A DNA stretch of 64,000 nt from Owenia fusiformis (GCA_903813345.2 CAIIXF020000001.1:46331885-46395884), one strand, 5' to 3'; positions 1-42,885 are shown, counted from the first letter of the stretch. Notes: generated by a model not told the origin, from the sequence alone. Translations and numbers: made by a program.

Positions 1-1253
1 AAAAAATATAGGAACATGCTTGAATTGTTGATTCCAAAAGGCACAAAAATACTATGGAATGGAACCTCTTCCCCACAGTTAGGTAGGAGTAAGAGAACAT
101 GTCAAAAAAGATCATTAACCTCCCTAATTTCTTTTTAGCATGCTATCGAATCATTCTAAACAAAAAATATTATTCACTTAGAAGCAAACAGTGGGTGTTC
201 TTTTTGACACATTCTATGTTGTACTGAACGCTATGTATCAGCATTTTGATTGGATATACACCCCGTACTTGAAACATACATATCAATTGCTATTAAATTG
301 TGTACATCTTATTTGTGCATTGTTTGTGGCATTGCCTTGTGTTTGAGTATTGCATCCTCCTAATAATTTCTCATATCATTTTTATCTTATATCACTGATT
401 TATCTGAGGAGACAGATCAGGGAATAACATTAGTGCTACCCTTTGGGCCAGTTAGTTTGATGTAATTTGAATGCATGTGTACAAAATAACATAACACCTA
501 GACCATTTTGAATTTTGACCAAAAGGTCTAAAGTACAAAAGTATAAAGCAAGCACCCTGGTGCAAGTGCATGTTCGTTCAGCTGTATTTCAAATTGCGAT
601 TTTTAGTTGAACTGATTATTAACATAATGCAAGTTCACTGCAATGACTTGAATGTTCTTTGAGTTTTTCCCTGAAACGTGCTAGTATCTGTCTGTCTGTG
701 TAGAGTATGCATCACCATGTAATGCTTTTAGGCAGAATATCTGATTCCTTTAAGGTTTTAGTTCTGTCCAAGGTTAATGCTTAACAAGCTCTTAACATAA
801 CACATACTAAACTGAGCGAGGGTCATTAACAGAAACTTTGTAAATTCAAAAATTCCTAAATAAATTGTTGTAACCATGGATATAATGACATCATAGTAAG
901 AGAACAATGAACTTTAGGAATCCTTACCTACACAAAGCTGATGTTAATAACCCCCTGGTCTACAGACTCCTACTTATCTTACTAACGACCATTTTGAACC
1001 ACATTTTGATTTGGTCAATAACCTCATCCTTAGAGTTGGATGAAAAATCAATTTGTAAAGAGATCACATTATTTAACCTAAAACGGCTCCATCTATTGGT
1101 CCACATTCCAATCTGCCAATCACTGTGGCTAGCAGCATCACTTTTGTAATGTTTGAGATGATAAACTCAAAATCCAACTTAATCATACCAGTTAATCACA
1201 CAATTTTGTGATAGCCGCCAAAAGCATTTCGGGGAAACAAAAATGTTGAAATT
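1..1253. other. 3' flank of the PLK2-like gene
   Basis: AT-rich sequence downstream of the kinase stop codon. It probably includes the 3' UTR of the minus-strand kinase. I saw no AATAAA or ATTAAA on the minus strand here, so the transcript end may lie beyond the window edge. An 80-codon open frame at 907-1149 on the plus strand has no recognisable features and is not called as a gene. Confidence 0.5.
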
Positions 1254-31277
<30,024 letters not shown>

Positions 31278-32449
31278 TATATAACTTAAAACAAATTGTT
31301 CACTTAGACTGTTCTAAGGGTTCCCTCCAAGATATCCTCAAAGGTTTTCCACGAAGATATCCTCAGGTTAGTCCTGCTTTACAAGTGTGGCAATCCTCTC
31401 CTCTCTTATGTCATGGCATATCCTATCAGATAAAAGGATTTCTGAAATTTTATATGACAGCAGATGAGAAGAACGTTATAACCTAACTTGGACCGTCTAC
31501 AAATTGAAATAATGGCTTTAACAAATTCTAAAATAGAACCATTTACAGAAATGTCTTATCTTGATTTTAAAAGTCTTTATCATCAGTTTGTCTGCTAAAA
31601 TGCTTTATAGACAGGTTCCAATTCAAATAATTCAAGTTTTTGAGGCATTTTTTAGAAAAAGCAACAGACCTATTTTTACTAGATAAGTTTTTCATGCTGA
31701 TAAAGATATTAAAAGATGACAGCTCAACGGGGTGGTCACGACACTAAATTTTGGCATTTTTACCCCCCTAGGAAAATAATCTAGGGGGTACTATGAAACT
31801 AGTTCATAACTCAAAGGATATATGAGCTATTGTTCTGAGTTGTACACCATACATTGCTAGTACAAATACGAATACTATCCTAAAGTTATAGGTTGATACC
31901 CTTATTGGTCTCAGAAAAATACAAAAAACAGGAAAAAGATACGCAATTTTTGTCTTGCCAATTTCATATTTGTAGCTTCAAGCACAATATGACAGCTTTA
32001 ACAGCTCATAGTAGTATTCTAAAAACATTTCCAAGCTATGTGTGGTATTGTAATACATCTTTTTTAGTTATGCAGTACTATTTTGTAATTTTAATATGAC
32101 TTTATAGTGCCCTACCCCTGGAAAATTGAAGAAAGTGGATGTGGTGAATTTTATCATTTTGCAGCATTAAGTTAGAAACATGTATTGATAGACACCAAAT
32201 CAATAAATTCATACCATCATCAAATGTAAGGTGACATTCTAATTCATTTATTACTAGAATATAGGACTTAAGATATTTTATATGTAAGTTTTCAATTTAG
32301 TACATGTATCATAATGAAATCTAGTGTAATCACATACTAGAGAGGTTGGCATACAGTCTGGACATTGACATAAAGTCTAAACATTATAATCATCAATTGA
32401 TCTCATTTGAGCAACTAGACTATGGTGGTCATCATGCACAAGTAATGTA

Positions 32450-33091
32450 CAGTAGAACCTGCTAAGTGGAACACCTCTGTAAGTGGAACACCTCCCAAGT
32501 GGAACGCCTTTTCAAAGTCCCGTTTTAAAAACCCATTGACTTAATGTTAATTGAACCTCTGTAAGTGGAACACCTCCAAACTTGAACAGTGAACCATACA
32601 TATTGAAAAATTAACCTGCTAAGTGGAACAGTCAATTTCCATAGATTTCAATATTGATATATGTAAACAGAATTAATCTCCTTCAATGATATCTGGGTAT
32701 GAAAACAGGTAATACTGTGATAATTGGCAAATTAGGACTTTAATGGATTTTAATGGATTAACCTCCTGTAGAGGTCAACATGTGATGTAATGTGATAATC
32801 GTTGTACCTGAGACTGGCACAATTAGGAGGATTAAGAATGTCAGAAAACATTTTTGGCAGAATGAGGAGGATTAAGAATGTCAGATACCTTTTTGAGTAA
32901 AATAAATAGATTATTAATGGTATATACCTGCCCTGTAATGAAGGGAGAATCATATTTCCAATGATACATATTAATCCTATATTTGATCTTGTATGTTCCC
33001 TGCGAACCCAAAACCTCCATAAGTGGAACACCTTCTAAGTGGAACGCTTTGTGGCAGAATGGAGAGTGTTCCACTTACACAGGTTCTACTG
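32450..33091. mobile_element. 642-bp pogo-like MITE
   Basis: Begins CAGTAGAACCTGCTAAGTGG and ends TTACACAGGTTCTACTG, with TA outside both ends (32448-32449 and 33092-33093). CAGTAGAACC ends and TA insertion fit pogo/Tigger-type elements. AGTGGAACACCT and AGTGGAACGCC words are repeated many times near both ends. No transposase frame. Nested inside the 31607-35382 element. Confidence 0.8.
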
Positions 33092-34847
33092 TATTTACAT
33101 AATAATGTTATAAAGGAGCATGTAGGTTATTGCAAACAACTCCAGACAATTCTAACTTGAATTATGAATATTTTCTGACCATGAACATGGGTATATCTTT
33201 TAGATCTATTCATTATCTTCAAGAAAAGTAAATATAATGATTGAAATCAGACCTAAGTGATATTAAAGGGAATGGCCCAATCAACATACTTTTTACTAAA
33301 AATGTTGACCTAATTACCAAAGATGCAACCTTTAATTATATTGTTGAATGCATAATTAGAATATGCTTTGAGACATGTTCTATTTCCTAAGAGGAAAAGT
33401 GGATTGCTCCAGGGACTTTAAAGACACCAAATTGTTAACATTGTTAAAATGATGGCATTTTTGGTGAAATGAGGTCAACAACTTTGAAAAAATATATTGA
33501 TGGGTTGATTGCTAGTGAAATATCTCTGAGTCCGATTGACTTTATTATCCCTGTATACCTGTCTTCATGGTCAGAAAATAGTCATAATCAAAGATATAAC
33601 TGTCTGAAATTGTTTGTGATTACTTACCTGAACCTTTCCAGGTCAAATCAGGAGTGACAAAATTATTTCCACCAAATTTTTGACATGTCTTCAAATACGA
33701 TAATATTTTCTTCATAAGATAGAGTGTCACTTGTGAGATTTATTGATTGACCTGAGATCATACCACATCTTTATGACATAGAAGCGAAATAGCCATATTG
33801 AACTTTAATGATGTTTGTTTAATTGTTGTTTGCCACTTTTCGACAATTGTCGACAATTGTCAAAATTTGGGGGTTCTGGGGGAGGGGTACAATTAGGTTA
33901 AAAAATTCACCTGATTCAGACTATCCTTAAATGAGCACTGATTCACCCGAGAGCATAACTTTTTCAAACCATGTAAGTGTTATTTTTGGACCACTCACAT
34001 TAATGTTTCGTCTAATTTTCCCTCAGAGTTTCATCATCATTGTCCAAATCTTAGGCCATATTTGTTGAGATATATGAATGTTCATTATTAAAATCTTGCC
34101 TTCCTTTGCAGTTGGAAAAGATTCGGCATTAGGTGTTATAAGTCCCAGAGCACGATAAATAAATAATAAAAATAACAACAAAATGTCATAGAACTGATAG
34201 ACGTTTTCTCTTGTGCGTGTCAGCCATGGTCTACCAAATTGCTATTCAGTAGGAAGAAACTCATTTTTAGTTTGTTCCTGACAAATAGAGCGATCATCTC
34301 AGGATTTTTTCTATGATCTATGTGTTGCCCTAGCAACTTCTGTTTTAGAGAACAATAGAACAATAGAAAAGATTACTTTACCATAATTTTAATCATCCCA
34401 CATTGTAGACATATTTAGAATTAAAAATATGAAGAGAATGACAAAACCTCTTAAAACACATTTCTTAGGAAACAAATAGTGTCGTATTCTTGTTACTATG
34501 GCAACAGAGTTTTTTCTTTTTTTTCATTTTTGTCATACAGATTACCTATCATACCAGGACCAAATCCTGAAAATTTGAATTCAGTATCTTCATTAGTATT
34601 TTAGATATATAGGTTTCTTATAGTATCTCCTGCAGATTTTATCGGAGTATAAGGAAAATGCTCTGAAGAGGGTTGCCCAAGGATGCCACTTAACAGTATT
34701 TTTGAGGTCCCAACCCTCTATTCATGGTAATAGTTAACCATTGTAAAGCTTCTCATGGTTAACTGACAGAATTGATTGTATCTTCAACTAAGAAGACAGT
34801 AAAATGTTATAAAACCAGAAAAAAACACACCAACTTTCTTCTATTTA
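33092..34847. other. Interior of the long inverted-repeat element
   Basis: Non-coding AT-rich sequence between the nested pogo-like element and the right arm. Nothing else recognised. Confidence 0.45.
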
Positions 34848-35965
34848 CCAGGGGTAGGGCACTATAAAGTCATATTAAAATTACAAAATAGTACTTCATC
34901 ACTATAATAGATGTATTACAATATCACACATAGCTTGGGAATGTTGTTAGAATACTACTTTGAGCTGTTTAAGTTATCATATTTTGCTTGAAGCTACAAA
35001 TATAAAATAAGCAAGAAAAAAAATAACAAAAATTGCATATTTTTTTCTAATTAATTGTATTTTTCCAAAACCAACAAAGATATCAACCTATAACTTTAGG
35101 GTAGTATTCATCTTTGTACTAACAATGTATGCTGTAGAACTCAGAACAATAGTTTATATATCCTTTGAGTTATGAACTAGTTTCATAGTACCCCCTAGAA
35201 TATTTTACTAGGGAGGTAAAAACGCTAAAATTCAGTGTCGTGACCACCCCGTTGAGCTGTCATCTTTTAATATCTTTATCAGCATGAAAAACTGATCCAG
35301 AAGAAATAGGTCTGTTGCTTTTTCTAAAAAATGCCTCAAAAACCCTTTCCCTTGAGATATTCTGAAATTGGAACCTGTCTATTAGTCTGTTTAAGAAAGT
35401 GTCTGAGAAAAAACTAAAATGACTCAATTTGTCAATGTTATGATCCAATGAGCAAATTCACTAAGTAGGAAGTGAGAGATTTACTATTGAAATCCTTGCA
35501 TTTTTTACCTGTGTATCAATTACCCTTTGATGTTACCTGAATTTACCTGTGTTTATCTCCATTGTTTGTATTCAATGTTTATAATAGGTGACTCATATAT
35601 AAGTACAAAAATGTTAATTCCACATGAGTTTGCCTTTCTCATTCATTTCAATTCAATAAAAATGTGTTATACTTGAGTCAATGATTCTCTATGACTTGCC
35701 TTTACAAATTTGTATCCATGTTTTTCTTTCTCACGTTTTCTCTAATAGACACTCTATTATTCACGCTAAATCATGGTTATCCATAGACGTGTTCGTAAGA
35801 TGTCCTTGGACATGTAATTCGATTTATGAACCATCCCATAGAGGTACAGAGGCTGTAGATAATGCTCAAGTGGAATGAAAATTGGAAAACAGACCGAGAA
35901 AAATGTAAGACCAAGTTGACCTACCTTTTCAGCTAAATGAACGATTGATAGCTGTCCCAAATTCT

Positions 35966-36510
35966 GTATTGTGTACTCGGTCATGTGACCCATAATGTAC
36001 TTGGTCACGTGATTTAAATCCCTTCGAGGTTTACCCATAAGGTGATACATGCCTTATATGGTAAAGTAGGCGGCGTTAGTGTATTTTAAATGGACAGTTC
36101 ATGAAATCGAGTAGGCTGTGACATCTATTTTTCCTTTTGATGAAAAATAGTATTACGCCAGAGATACAACATACTAAAGGGGGGCCCACTAAAAAAATCA
36201 CATACCTTCAAGTGTCAATCCATTTATATTTATGACAACCTTCACTTGTCACAGCCGTTATCAAAGTCCTTAAACAATTTTTGTGGCATCTTTAGAGTTA
36301 TCGTGTCATATCGACAACATCGAAGAATTTAGAACTTATATCAGGACGATCATGGGCTTCAGTTGAAAGTCCACTCGTTCCAAAACTATCTCTACGGAAA
36401 CGAAGAGGATGGTGTTGGAACAAGATAACATGGGACGACAGTGTGTTTCCACAATGATTGACACAGTCGATTTGCCCGCCATGAGCCATTCTTTTAAATT
36501 GCATATTTGA
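35966..36510 (-). promoter_or_regulatory. Possible promoter/5' exon region with paired E-boxes
   Basis: A direct repeat of about 24 bp, GTACTCGGTCATGTGACC (from 35973) and GTACTTGGTCACGTGATT (from 35997), presents TCATGTGA and TCACGTGA cores, the type bound by USF/TFE/MITF bHLH factors. Sequence from 36050 to 36500 is richer in CpG than its surroundings. A potential minus-strand donor AAAAG|GTAGGT is at 35923-35924. The next minus-strand gene start downstream is the kinase ATG 4.7 kb away, so this could be its promoter and a non-coding first exon. This is inference; the 68-codon open frame at 36298-36504 could also be a real but unrecognised coding exon. Confidence 0.3.
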
Positions 36511-37608
36511 ATTCAGTGAAATGTTTTCTCCTACAATAGCTTTGATTTACACAGTTATTATTCAATGCTTTATTGTACTAAAAATCCCTTTCGGGTAAGT
36601 GTACAGCAAATAAACATGATAAAATAAAAACTAAAACTATACATACAATCACAATATGTAATTTAAATAATTTTCTATGACAATTTAAATAAAAAAGCTT
36701 GGGCCAAATCTCCATAGATGTAATGCTAAAATTCTTTAAAACCTTGGATTATTTGTATGTCAACCAACATTTGCATGTTTAATCACAACATGTACATAAA
36801 CAGGGTCATCATGTGGTATATCATTCAAGTTTTATACAGATTCAACTAACACTCTTTGATAAATCATGAAATTAAGCCACTTTTCCAAGATTTTAGCATG
36901 TAAGTGAATGGAACTCTAGCCCAAATTAAAAGCTGAATAAAAGATGGCAGCACTAGATTTCATTGCTTTTTCTGCTATTTAGAAACTATCCTATTCTATT
37001 ATTGCAATTACACCCGACAGAAATGTTCCTTTTAGAATATAGCCTACTCCAGATCTTATGCAACATCTTGGATTTCCAAGGTATGTGTTCATGATTGAAA
37101 ATCAAACTGGGAAACGAGTATGGACATGCAATGGGTGTATCATAATTTGAGGATATAGAGTTTCAGTGAAATATAAACTTGTGCCAGGTATTCAGCGAAA
37201 ACAGAATGAAATATTTGTTTTTATTGTTATATTAGATCATCAGTCTGATTTATTCATAATTTCAACATTGATAAATTTTAAGATGGACGACAAAAAATTC
37301 GTTTTCTAAATTCCTGGGATCTGAAAAATCGCTAGATATTCACCGGTTCGTTGTCAATAAGAATATATTTTAGACCTCTCTCCCATTCTAAACTGTCTCA
37401 TGTTGATGAGGGAGGCTTAATACTTTTACATGGTATAAAATACATATCTATATTAAACCTTGCCACACAAAATACAATTAATTTTTCAAAATGTCCATTC
37501 TACAGTTCTAAACTTATAAATTCATGTTGAACTGAAATATTCAACTCTAAATTGCATTGGCATATCAAAGTTATTTTTGCTGCGCAATATACATTGCATC
37601 AAATATTA
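36511..37608. other. 3' flank of the lipid oxygenase gene
   Basis: AT-rich sequence. Minus-strand AATAAA signals occur at 37249-37254 and 37220-37225, about 360-390 bp after the stop codon of the oxygenase gene, and may end its transcript. Nothing else is recognised. Confidence 0.45.
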
Positions 37609-40600
37609 TTATTCACTTTTCTTGTCTTCTTTCGAATTTTCAACTGGTATCTTGCCTTGTCCTCCAAACGTGTCTTCCGTATAAAGACGATCTGTTCTTC
37701 TTATTGTTCCATGAAGCCAGTCGAATAATTTTGTGTTGAATCCAAAATTACAATGAAAATATCTGAAAAACATTATGATGTTAATGATAGTGAAATAAAA
37801 GTATTAATGAATCACTCAATGGGTAAAGGCAAGAAGCAATTACCACCCTCCGAATCGTGCTTTAATAGGACAAATAAAAGTGAAGTTGTAATGCCGAGGA
37901 GATACGTGTACACCACCACAAAACTAGCTGTATATACGATTAGGAGTCGCTGTTGATGAAGCCCTCTTTTGAAGAAGCGAACATAAATTATTAGAAAGTG
38001 TGGATTTAACTCGACACCTTACTAAGGATTATCTGAATAGTGTAGCCCAATGAAGAACTTACTTATGGTGGTCGTCATGGAAGATTGAGTGCGGTTGCCA
38101 TGGCCATATAGATTCAATCATAATGCCCGAGTGTGATATTATTCCATAGTAATACACGTAAAGGAGACAGAATATAAATGTTCCTGAAATCAAAAGAGTA
38201 TGACCAAATGTAAATAAAAAAACTCTCGGGTCTCAGTTAAAAATGATCCAATTTTTAAAGAGACGCAATTTGCTCTAAGGTTTAAATACACCGTTGGAAA
38301 GCTTTAAGTTATGAATCTGATAATATTATTTAGGTACAGCGTTAGTTATTTCATTCTTTTGACATCAAGGGATAAAATTGGGAATTATCATTTTCATATC
38401 ATTAGTATATTCTCAAAAACAATAAATTCTTGCTGAGAATAATTACTTGAGAATAAAGAAATAAACTTATCGAATATAAATAAAAGTCTCAAAATCTCGC
38501 CAGCAGTGTATAAAAATCCATTTTTCATGGCATGGCTACTTCTAAAAATCAAAATGTGAAACACAGCGCAATCTTGCAACTTGTTTTCAAATGTCATAAA
38601 TCATTTTACAATGATATCAAAATATACAAATACAGTTGCATTTCCCGTTTCAGTTTGAAAACGCCTGGAGAATGAATATATTCCTGTAAGAATTAGGTGA
38701 GGCCGTTGCCTCGCCTGCCTGATGCCTGGTTGCGTCTATGGCTGATTTGTCTTACTTAACCTACCTGCGTGGGTAGGGATTAGGAACGCCGGACTCTCCA
38801 ATGCCGTGCTGTGCATAATCATCTCAATCGGGTGCATCGCTAGAGCTGAAAATGCCGTTGGTGAGTGATACCTTTATAAAGCATAATACAAAATGTTAAA
38901 CTTGAATTCTAAAGTTACTAATATTATATAAGTGTTAACATTGTTCTAATTTGTGTGCTAATGATTCTTTATTACTTACCAAGACGACAAATGAAGGAAC
39001 CACAGGCCCGTAGCCAGGGGGGGGGGTTCGGGGGGTTCTTTCAAAATCATGCATTTTTTCACCATTCTGACTATTTTTTGAGTGATTTTTGGCCAAATTG
39101 CCAAAGTGAACCCCCCACCCTAGATTTTTTGGGAAAATTCTGGCTACGGGCCTGGACCATCATATGATATACTTATATTGAATAAACAATGAACGCTCCG
39201 TGACCGTACCTGTGGTGCCATTTGTGGATATACTTATATGGAAGAGGGTGATGGAGAGTTTTATGCGAATAGAACAAAAACATGTCCATGGTCAGGAAGA
39301 GAAGTGGAACTGAAACAATCTCCCACAACCAGCCATGCTGACCCAATGTGTAGTAAAGCGCCGTCTCTCCTTGAAAAATCAAAGCGTAATGATAAATCTT
39401 AGTTTATCAGCAGTTCATTTCATTATTAAAAGTATCAGCATCATAACAATGGTCAAATCAAAATTACATATTAAGTCATTTAGTTATTTGTAAAATACAA
39501 TCTCAAATGAATATTGTTCGAAAGTACTTACTACCATTCATGATGTAACACACAAGGATTGATGATTGTGTGCCCCCTATAAACATATTGATGGTACCCA
39601 TGACAACAGCATGTTTTTCATTGTACGCACTCAACCACCTGTCAGGCTGGCATTTCCACTTCTCCGGCTAAAAATAGTATCAAGTGAATGATATGGGGTG
39701 GAATCTGGATGGGAGGCTTCTCCTTTTGGGAGATACTGGGACACTGTTGACACGAATGCAATGAGTATTAAGACACTTTGATTGATTGTGTTCCAAAAGA
39801 ATTTAGTCTATGTGCTCTATTAAACATACAGTTCATGAAAACCTAATTGAAGCGACGGTTATGTCCGCCATTTGTGACAACGGTATCTGACTTTACCGTT
39901 GTCAGGCTATTCCGGGTTGAGGTATTTGGAATACTGTTCCCAAATTTAGCACACGTATGACATGCCGGCATACTTACGCAGTCCTTCTGTCGGATATAAT
40001 ACGCCCATTGATAGTATCCAGACATTGTAAAGTAACTAACAAGGGAGATCCCTACAGATATCATCCAGTAATACCCGAAGTTATTGAACATCCCTTTTTG
40101 TTCGATTTCACTCGACTGGTTATTGAGAATGGATGCGTTGGCGACATCTTTAGATTGAATGGGAAGATTTTCGTCGTTCACTTTTGGAACATGTCCCAGA
40201 AGTTTCAGTATGTGTGCAACTATTAGCAATAGTTCCCCTAAAATAGAGAAAAAGATGTATACAGTTATACTTGTCTATTCGAACGCCACATGGACTGGCC
40301 AACATGTTCAGAATACCAAGTTTTCCCACATTCAGGTTTCAAGGGAGTCTATGGGTATTATATAGGAGATAAGTGTTTTCTATAACCTATTAATTGTGCG
40401 GTGTTCGGATTACAGAGGTGTTCAGATATGTATGTGTTGCCTTCAAGAAAAACAAGTGTAGCTTTATGGTTCACAAAATTAATACTTTAAATTCAATTAT
40501 ATAGAATTGGCTCATACTTATTGACATAATTCTAATAAATGAGGTCCCTAATAAATGGCTATCATGACCGATCGGTGTTTTAGATTAGATATAGTTCGTA

Positions 40601-41509
40601 ATGTCTGGTTTAGAGTATAAAACACGCACCTGTCTTATTTTAGTACAACAGCTTCTTGAGTACAAGGGCACTAAATAGGTTGCACTAGTTCCGTACAATC
40701 GCACCTTTGAAATATCTTGTTTATGTTAGTAATAAGTGCAAGCGTACCAATCAATAACAAATACAATAACATTCAGTAGAAAAGGGTCAATAGTATTTTT
40801 TTCAAAAACATAAGTAGGACCAATTAATTCCGATACTTGTATCTGCGATGAATTTTGTCAAAACGTAGCAAATGGGCTTTGTAAATGAAGCTCTCTTTTA
40901 GAAGTGAAAAATCAAAAAGGGACCAACATTTCAAAATAAATTCCAAATCCGCTTCTGTAGTCTCCAAACACCAATGCGTGATAAATATCTTCTAAATATT
41001 TCAATTTGCAAAAATGGGCCTCAATTTCTATCAAATATTTGTGAGCGTCTCATATATGCAACTTTAAGGTGATAAATTCACAAAAAATCGAAAAATTTGA
41101 TATTTACAGAAACAAATACGTTTGTAACAAAGTTTATGATGGTACAGGTTCAAGTTACAAAATTAAACGCTAAAAAAGTTGCACATTGTGGTAAACCTAT
41201 AACTAACAACATTAATAGTACTACATCCATTTTTGGAACTCCAGCCTTTACCATCCCTTGGAAGAGCCCTTGGAATACGCAGACGTTGTGTCTCTCTCAA
41301 ATACTATTATATAAAAGGGGGCTCTAGTAAATCAGAATTTATTAGATCTAGTCCTAGCTCTGCTAATATTGTACCTATATCTATTTTGAATACTCAATGA
41401 ACATACCTCGCAATGCCACTGATGCAACTACAGTACCAGCTATAGCAGCAAATCCTTTGAAGAAAGAACTTCCCCGTGATTCAGTGTCCATTTTTTGTGA
41501 GTATGGCAT
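37609..41509 (-). CDS. Sterol desaturase/fatty-acid hydroxylase family protein (7 exons placed, 1 short exon missing)
   Basis: ER membrane di-iron oxygenase acting on sterol or fatty-acyl substrates. Exons in order: 41509-41407, 40237-39978, 39667-39532, 39369-39210, [short exon unplaced], 38845-38765, 38183-38063, 37762-37609. The ATG at 41509 follows an in-frame TAG at 41531-41533. A second ATG lies six codons on. The three histidine boxes are visible: HKTLH (202-206), HKWHH (215-219), and FHDDHHKYFH spanning the last junction. Hydrophobic segments fall near residues 18-48, 90-112, 144-164 and 184-200, and in the 38183 exon. Placed exons total 1015 bp, so a missing exon of length 3n+2, probably about 20-30 bp, must lie between 39210 and 38845; family members have about seven more residues there. 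The exon at 39667 has two possible donors three bases apart (GTAGTAAGT). FAXDC2-like or a related sterol desaturase clade; substrate unknown. Confidence 0.85.
39003..39154. mobile_element. 152-bp MITE, CAGGCCCGTAGCCAG ends
   Basis: CAGGCCCGTAGCCAG at the left and its exact inverse CTGGCTACGGGCCTG at the right. The interior has poly-G and poly-C tracts. The 70-codon open frame across it is not a gene. A possible imperfect duplication (AACCA/GACCA) flanks it. A one-ended relic of the same family is at 49669-49700. It lies in the oxygenase intron from which a short exon is missing. Confidence 0.75.
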
Positions 41510-42885
41510 CTTTGATATTTTTAGGTAATACTACGCTTTTGATTCGCAACAATAACATATATGTTCTTTCACCTCGAGACGTGCTATATCTGATTCACCT
41601 TGGGATTTATTTGCTTATAAAACCTAATGCTATTGGAAACCGATTTCAATAGTCGGCGACTGTTTTTTAGTCTTACGCAAATTGAGCAGGTCAATGCTTC
41701 AAGCCCTCATGCCACCATTACACACACTCCACAACATCTTATGGGCTGATGATCTTATTTTGATGTCAAATAGTAAAGATGGTGCCCAAACTTCACTTAA
41801 TTGTCCTATCTGATTTTTGTAAGAGATATCATCATGATGAAGACAAAATCATTTTCGATAAAAGAGCGAACCACGAAAGGTTAAAAGGCTTGATGATGTC
41901 GTTTTAACATTTAAACTTGTTTGGTGTTCCTGTAAGGAGTGTTAAAGAAACAGATGCAAATGTTTGAAAGCATATCTGATTTGCTCTGGGCTATGTAGCC
42001 GTATGGGAAACTTTATATTTTAAAAAAATGTCCAATCATTTTTTTACATCTTATTAGCAATAATATGATTATGAATATGATATGATTATAACAAGACTAG
42101 ATGCACCATTTTGAGCTCATATGCGAAGCATACATTGCATATTTTAAAAATTATTAAGGTAAAATATGGTTACCACTGAGTCGCAAGCGCTTAAATAGAA
42201 TTCGATAATTTTCTTCTCAAAAAATACAAATACATTAAATCCATATTTTTAGTAATATACCTCCTCCCAGTCTGGTAGGGGTGAGGGGTCAGAAGCTGAA
42301 AAATCCAGGAAGACCACCCCAAATCATTTGTCCTGAAATCATTTTCACTCAGATCATCTATCTGTGCCAAGTTTGTTGCTTTCTTGAAAAGGACGAACAA
42401 AAAGGGGACATCTGACTGACTCCGCTATTGCACCTTTAGTTTTAAACGTTTTACACATGTAATGTAAATCCACATTACACGTTTTAAACCTGAACAGAAC
42501 TTGCTTGACTGAGAAATCTCAACTTTTAGTTCTCAATTAATTTAAAGATGGCATTAGCGCTTGTCGTTTGTCAGCTGGCAAGCGTTGCCGTTGGGTGTGG
42601 TGCAAACCCGCTGTTGAAAAGTTGGCACATAGGCGTTAACAAAGGAGATAAATCCACGTATGATTTTAGCAGAAAATTTGTCTTAATTTTGTTGTAACTG
42701 CCATTATCCGTCCGTTACGTACGGATCTTCCAACGAATTAATTTCACAGGAAGAACAACTCTTGAAAGACTGAATCGAGACAACATTATAATTATATAGT
42801 TATTTCGGCCAGTAATAAATCCACTGAAGACAATTGTAACTAGAGAAACAGCAACTTCAAAATCCCCACCGAACATATTTTGATA
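41510..42885. other. Upstream flank of the lipid oxygenase gene
   Basis: Presumed promoter side of the minus-strand oxygenase gene. The sequence is mixed and AT-rich. I could not identify a TATA box, a CpG island or a coding exon. The 42191-42400 open frame is featureless. Confidence 0.4.

Larger units (their letters stand above)
31607..35382. mobile_element. 3.8-kb element with ~520-bp inverted arms
   Basis: The left arm 31607-32121 and right arm 34848-35382 are inverted copies. Shared words include GACAGCTCAACGGGGTGGTC, TTTTTAGAAAAAGCAACAGA, ACTAGTTCATAACTCAAAGG and CCTACCCCTGG with their complements. Divergence by eye is around 10-20% with small indels. The outer borders blur, so no target duplication is assigned. 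The interior has no transposase and contains a separate pogo-like insertion (32450-33091). It is a long-TIR or foldback non-autonomous transposon lying just upstream of the kinase start. Confidence 0.7.

Noticed and set aside
35766-36050. 94-codon minus-strand open frame as a gene
   Set aside because: Part of it is the E-box direct repeat translated twice (HVTKYIMG/HMTEYT); no domain, so treated as probable regulatory sequence.
38955-39167. 70-codon open frame
   Set aside because: Crosses both inverted ends of the CAGGCCCGTAGCCAG MITE.
40227-40229. Possible translation start in the lipid oxygenase
   Set aside because: The codon is TTG inside exon 2; upstream splicing to the exon at 41509-41407 with a real ATG is in phase and extends the membrane segment.
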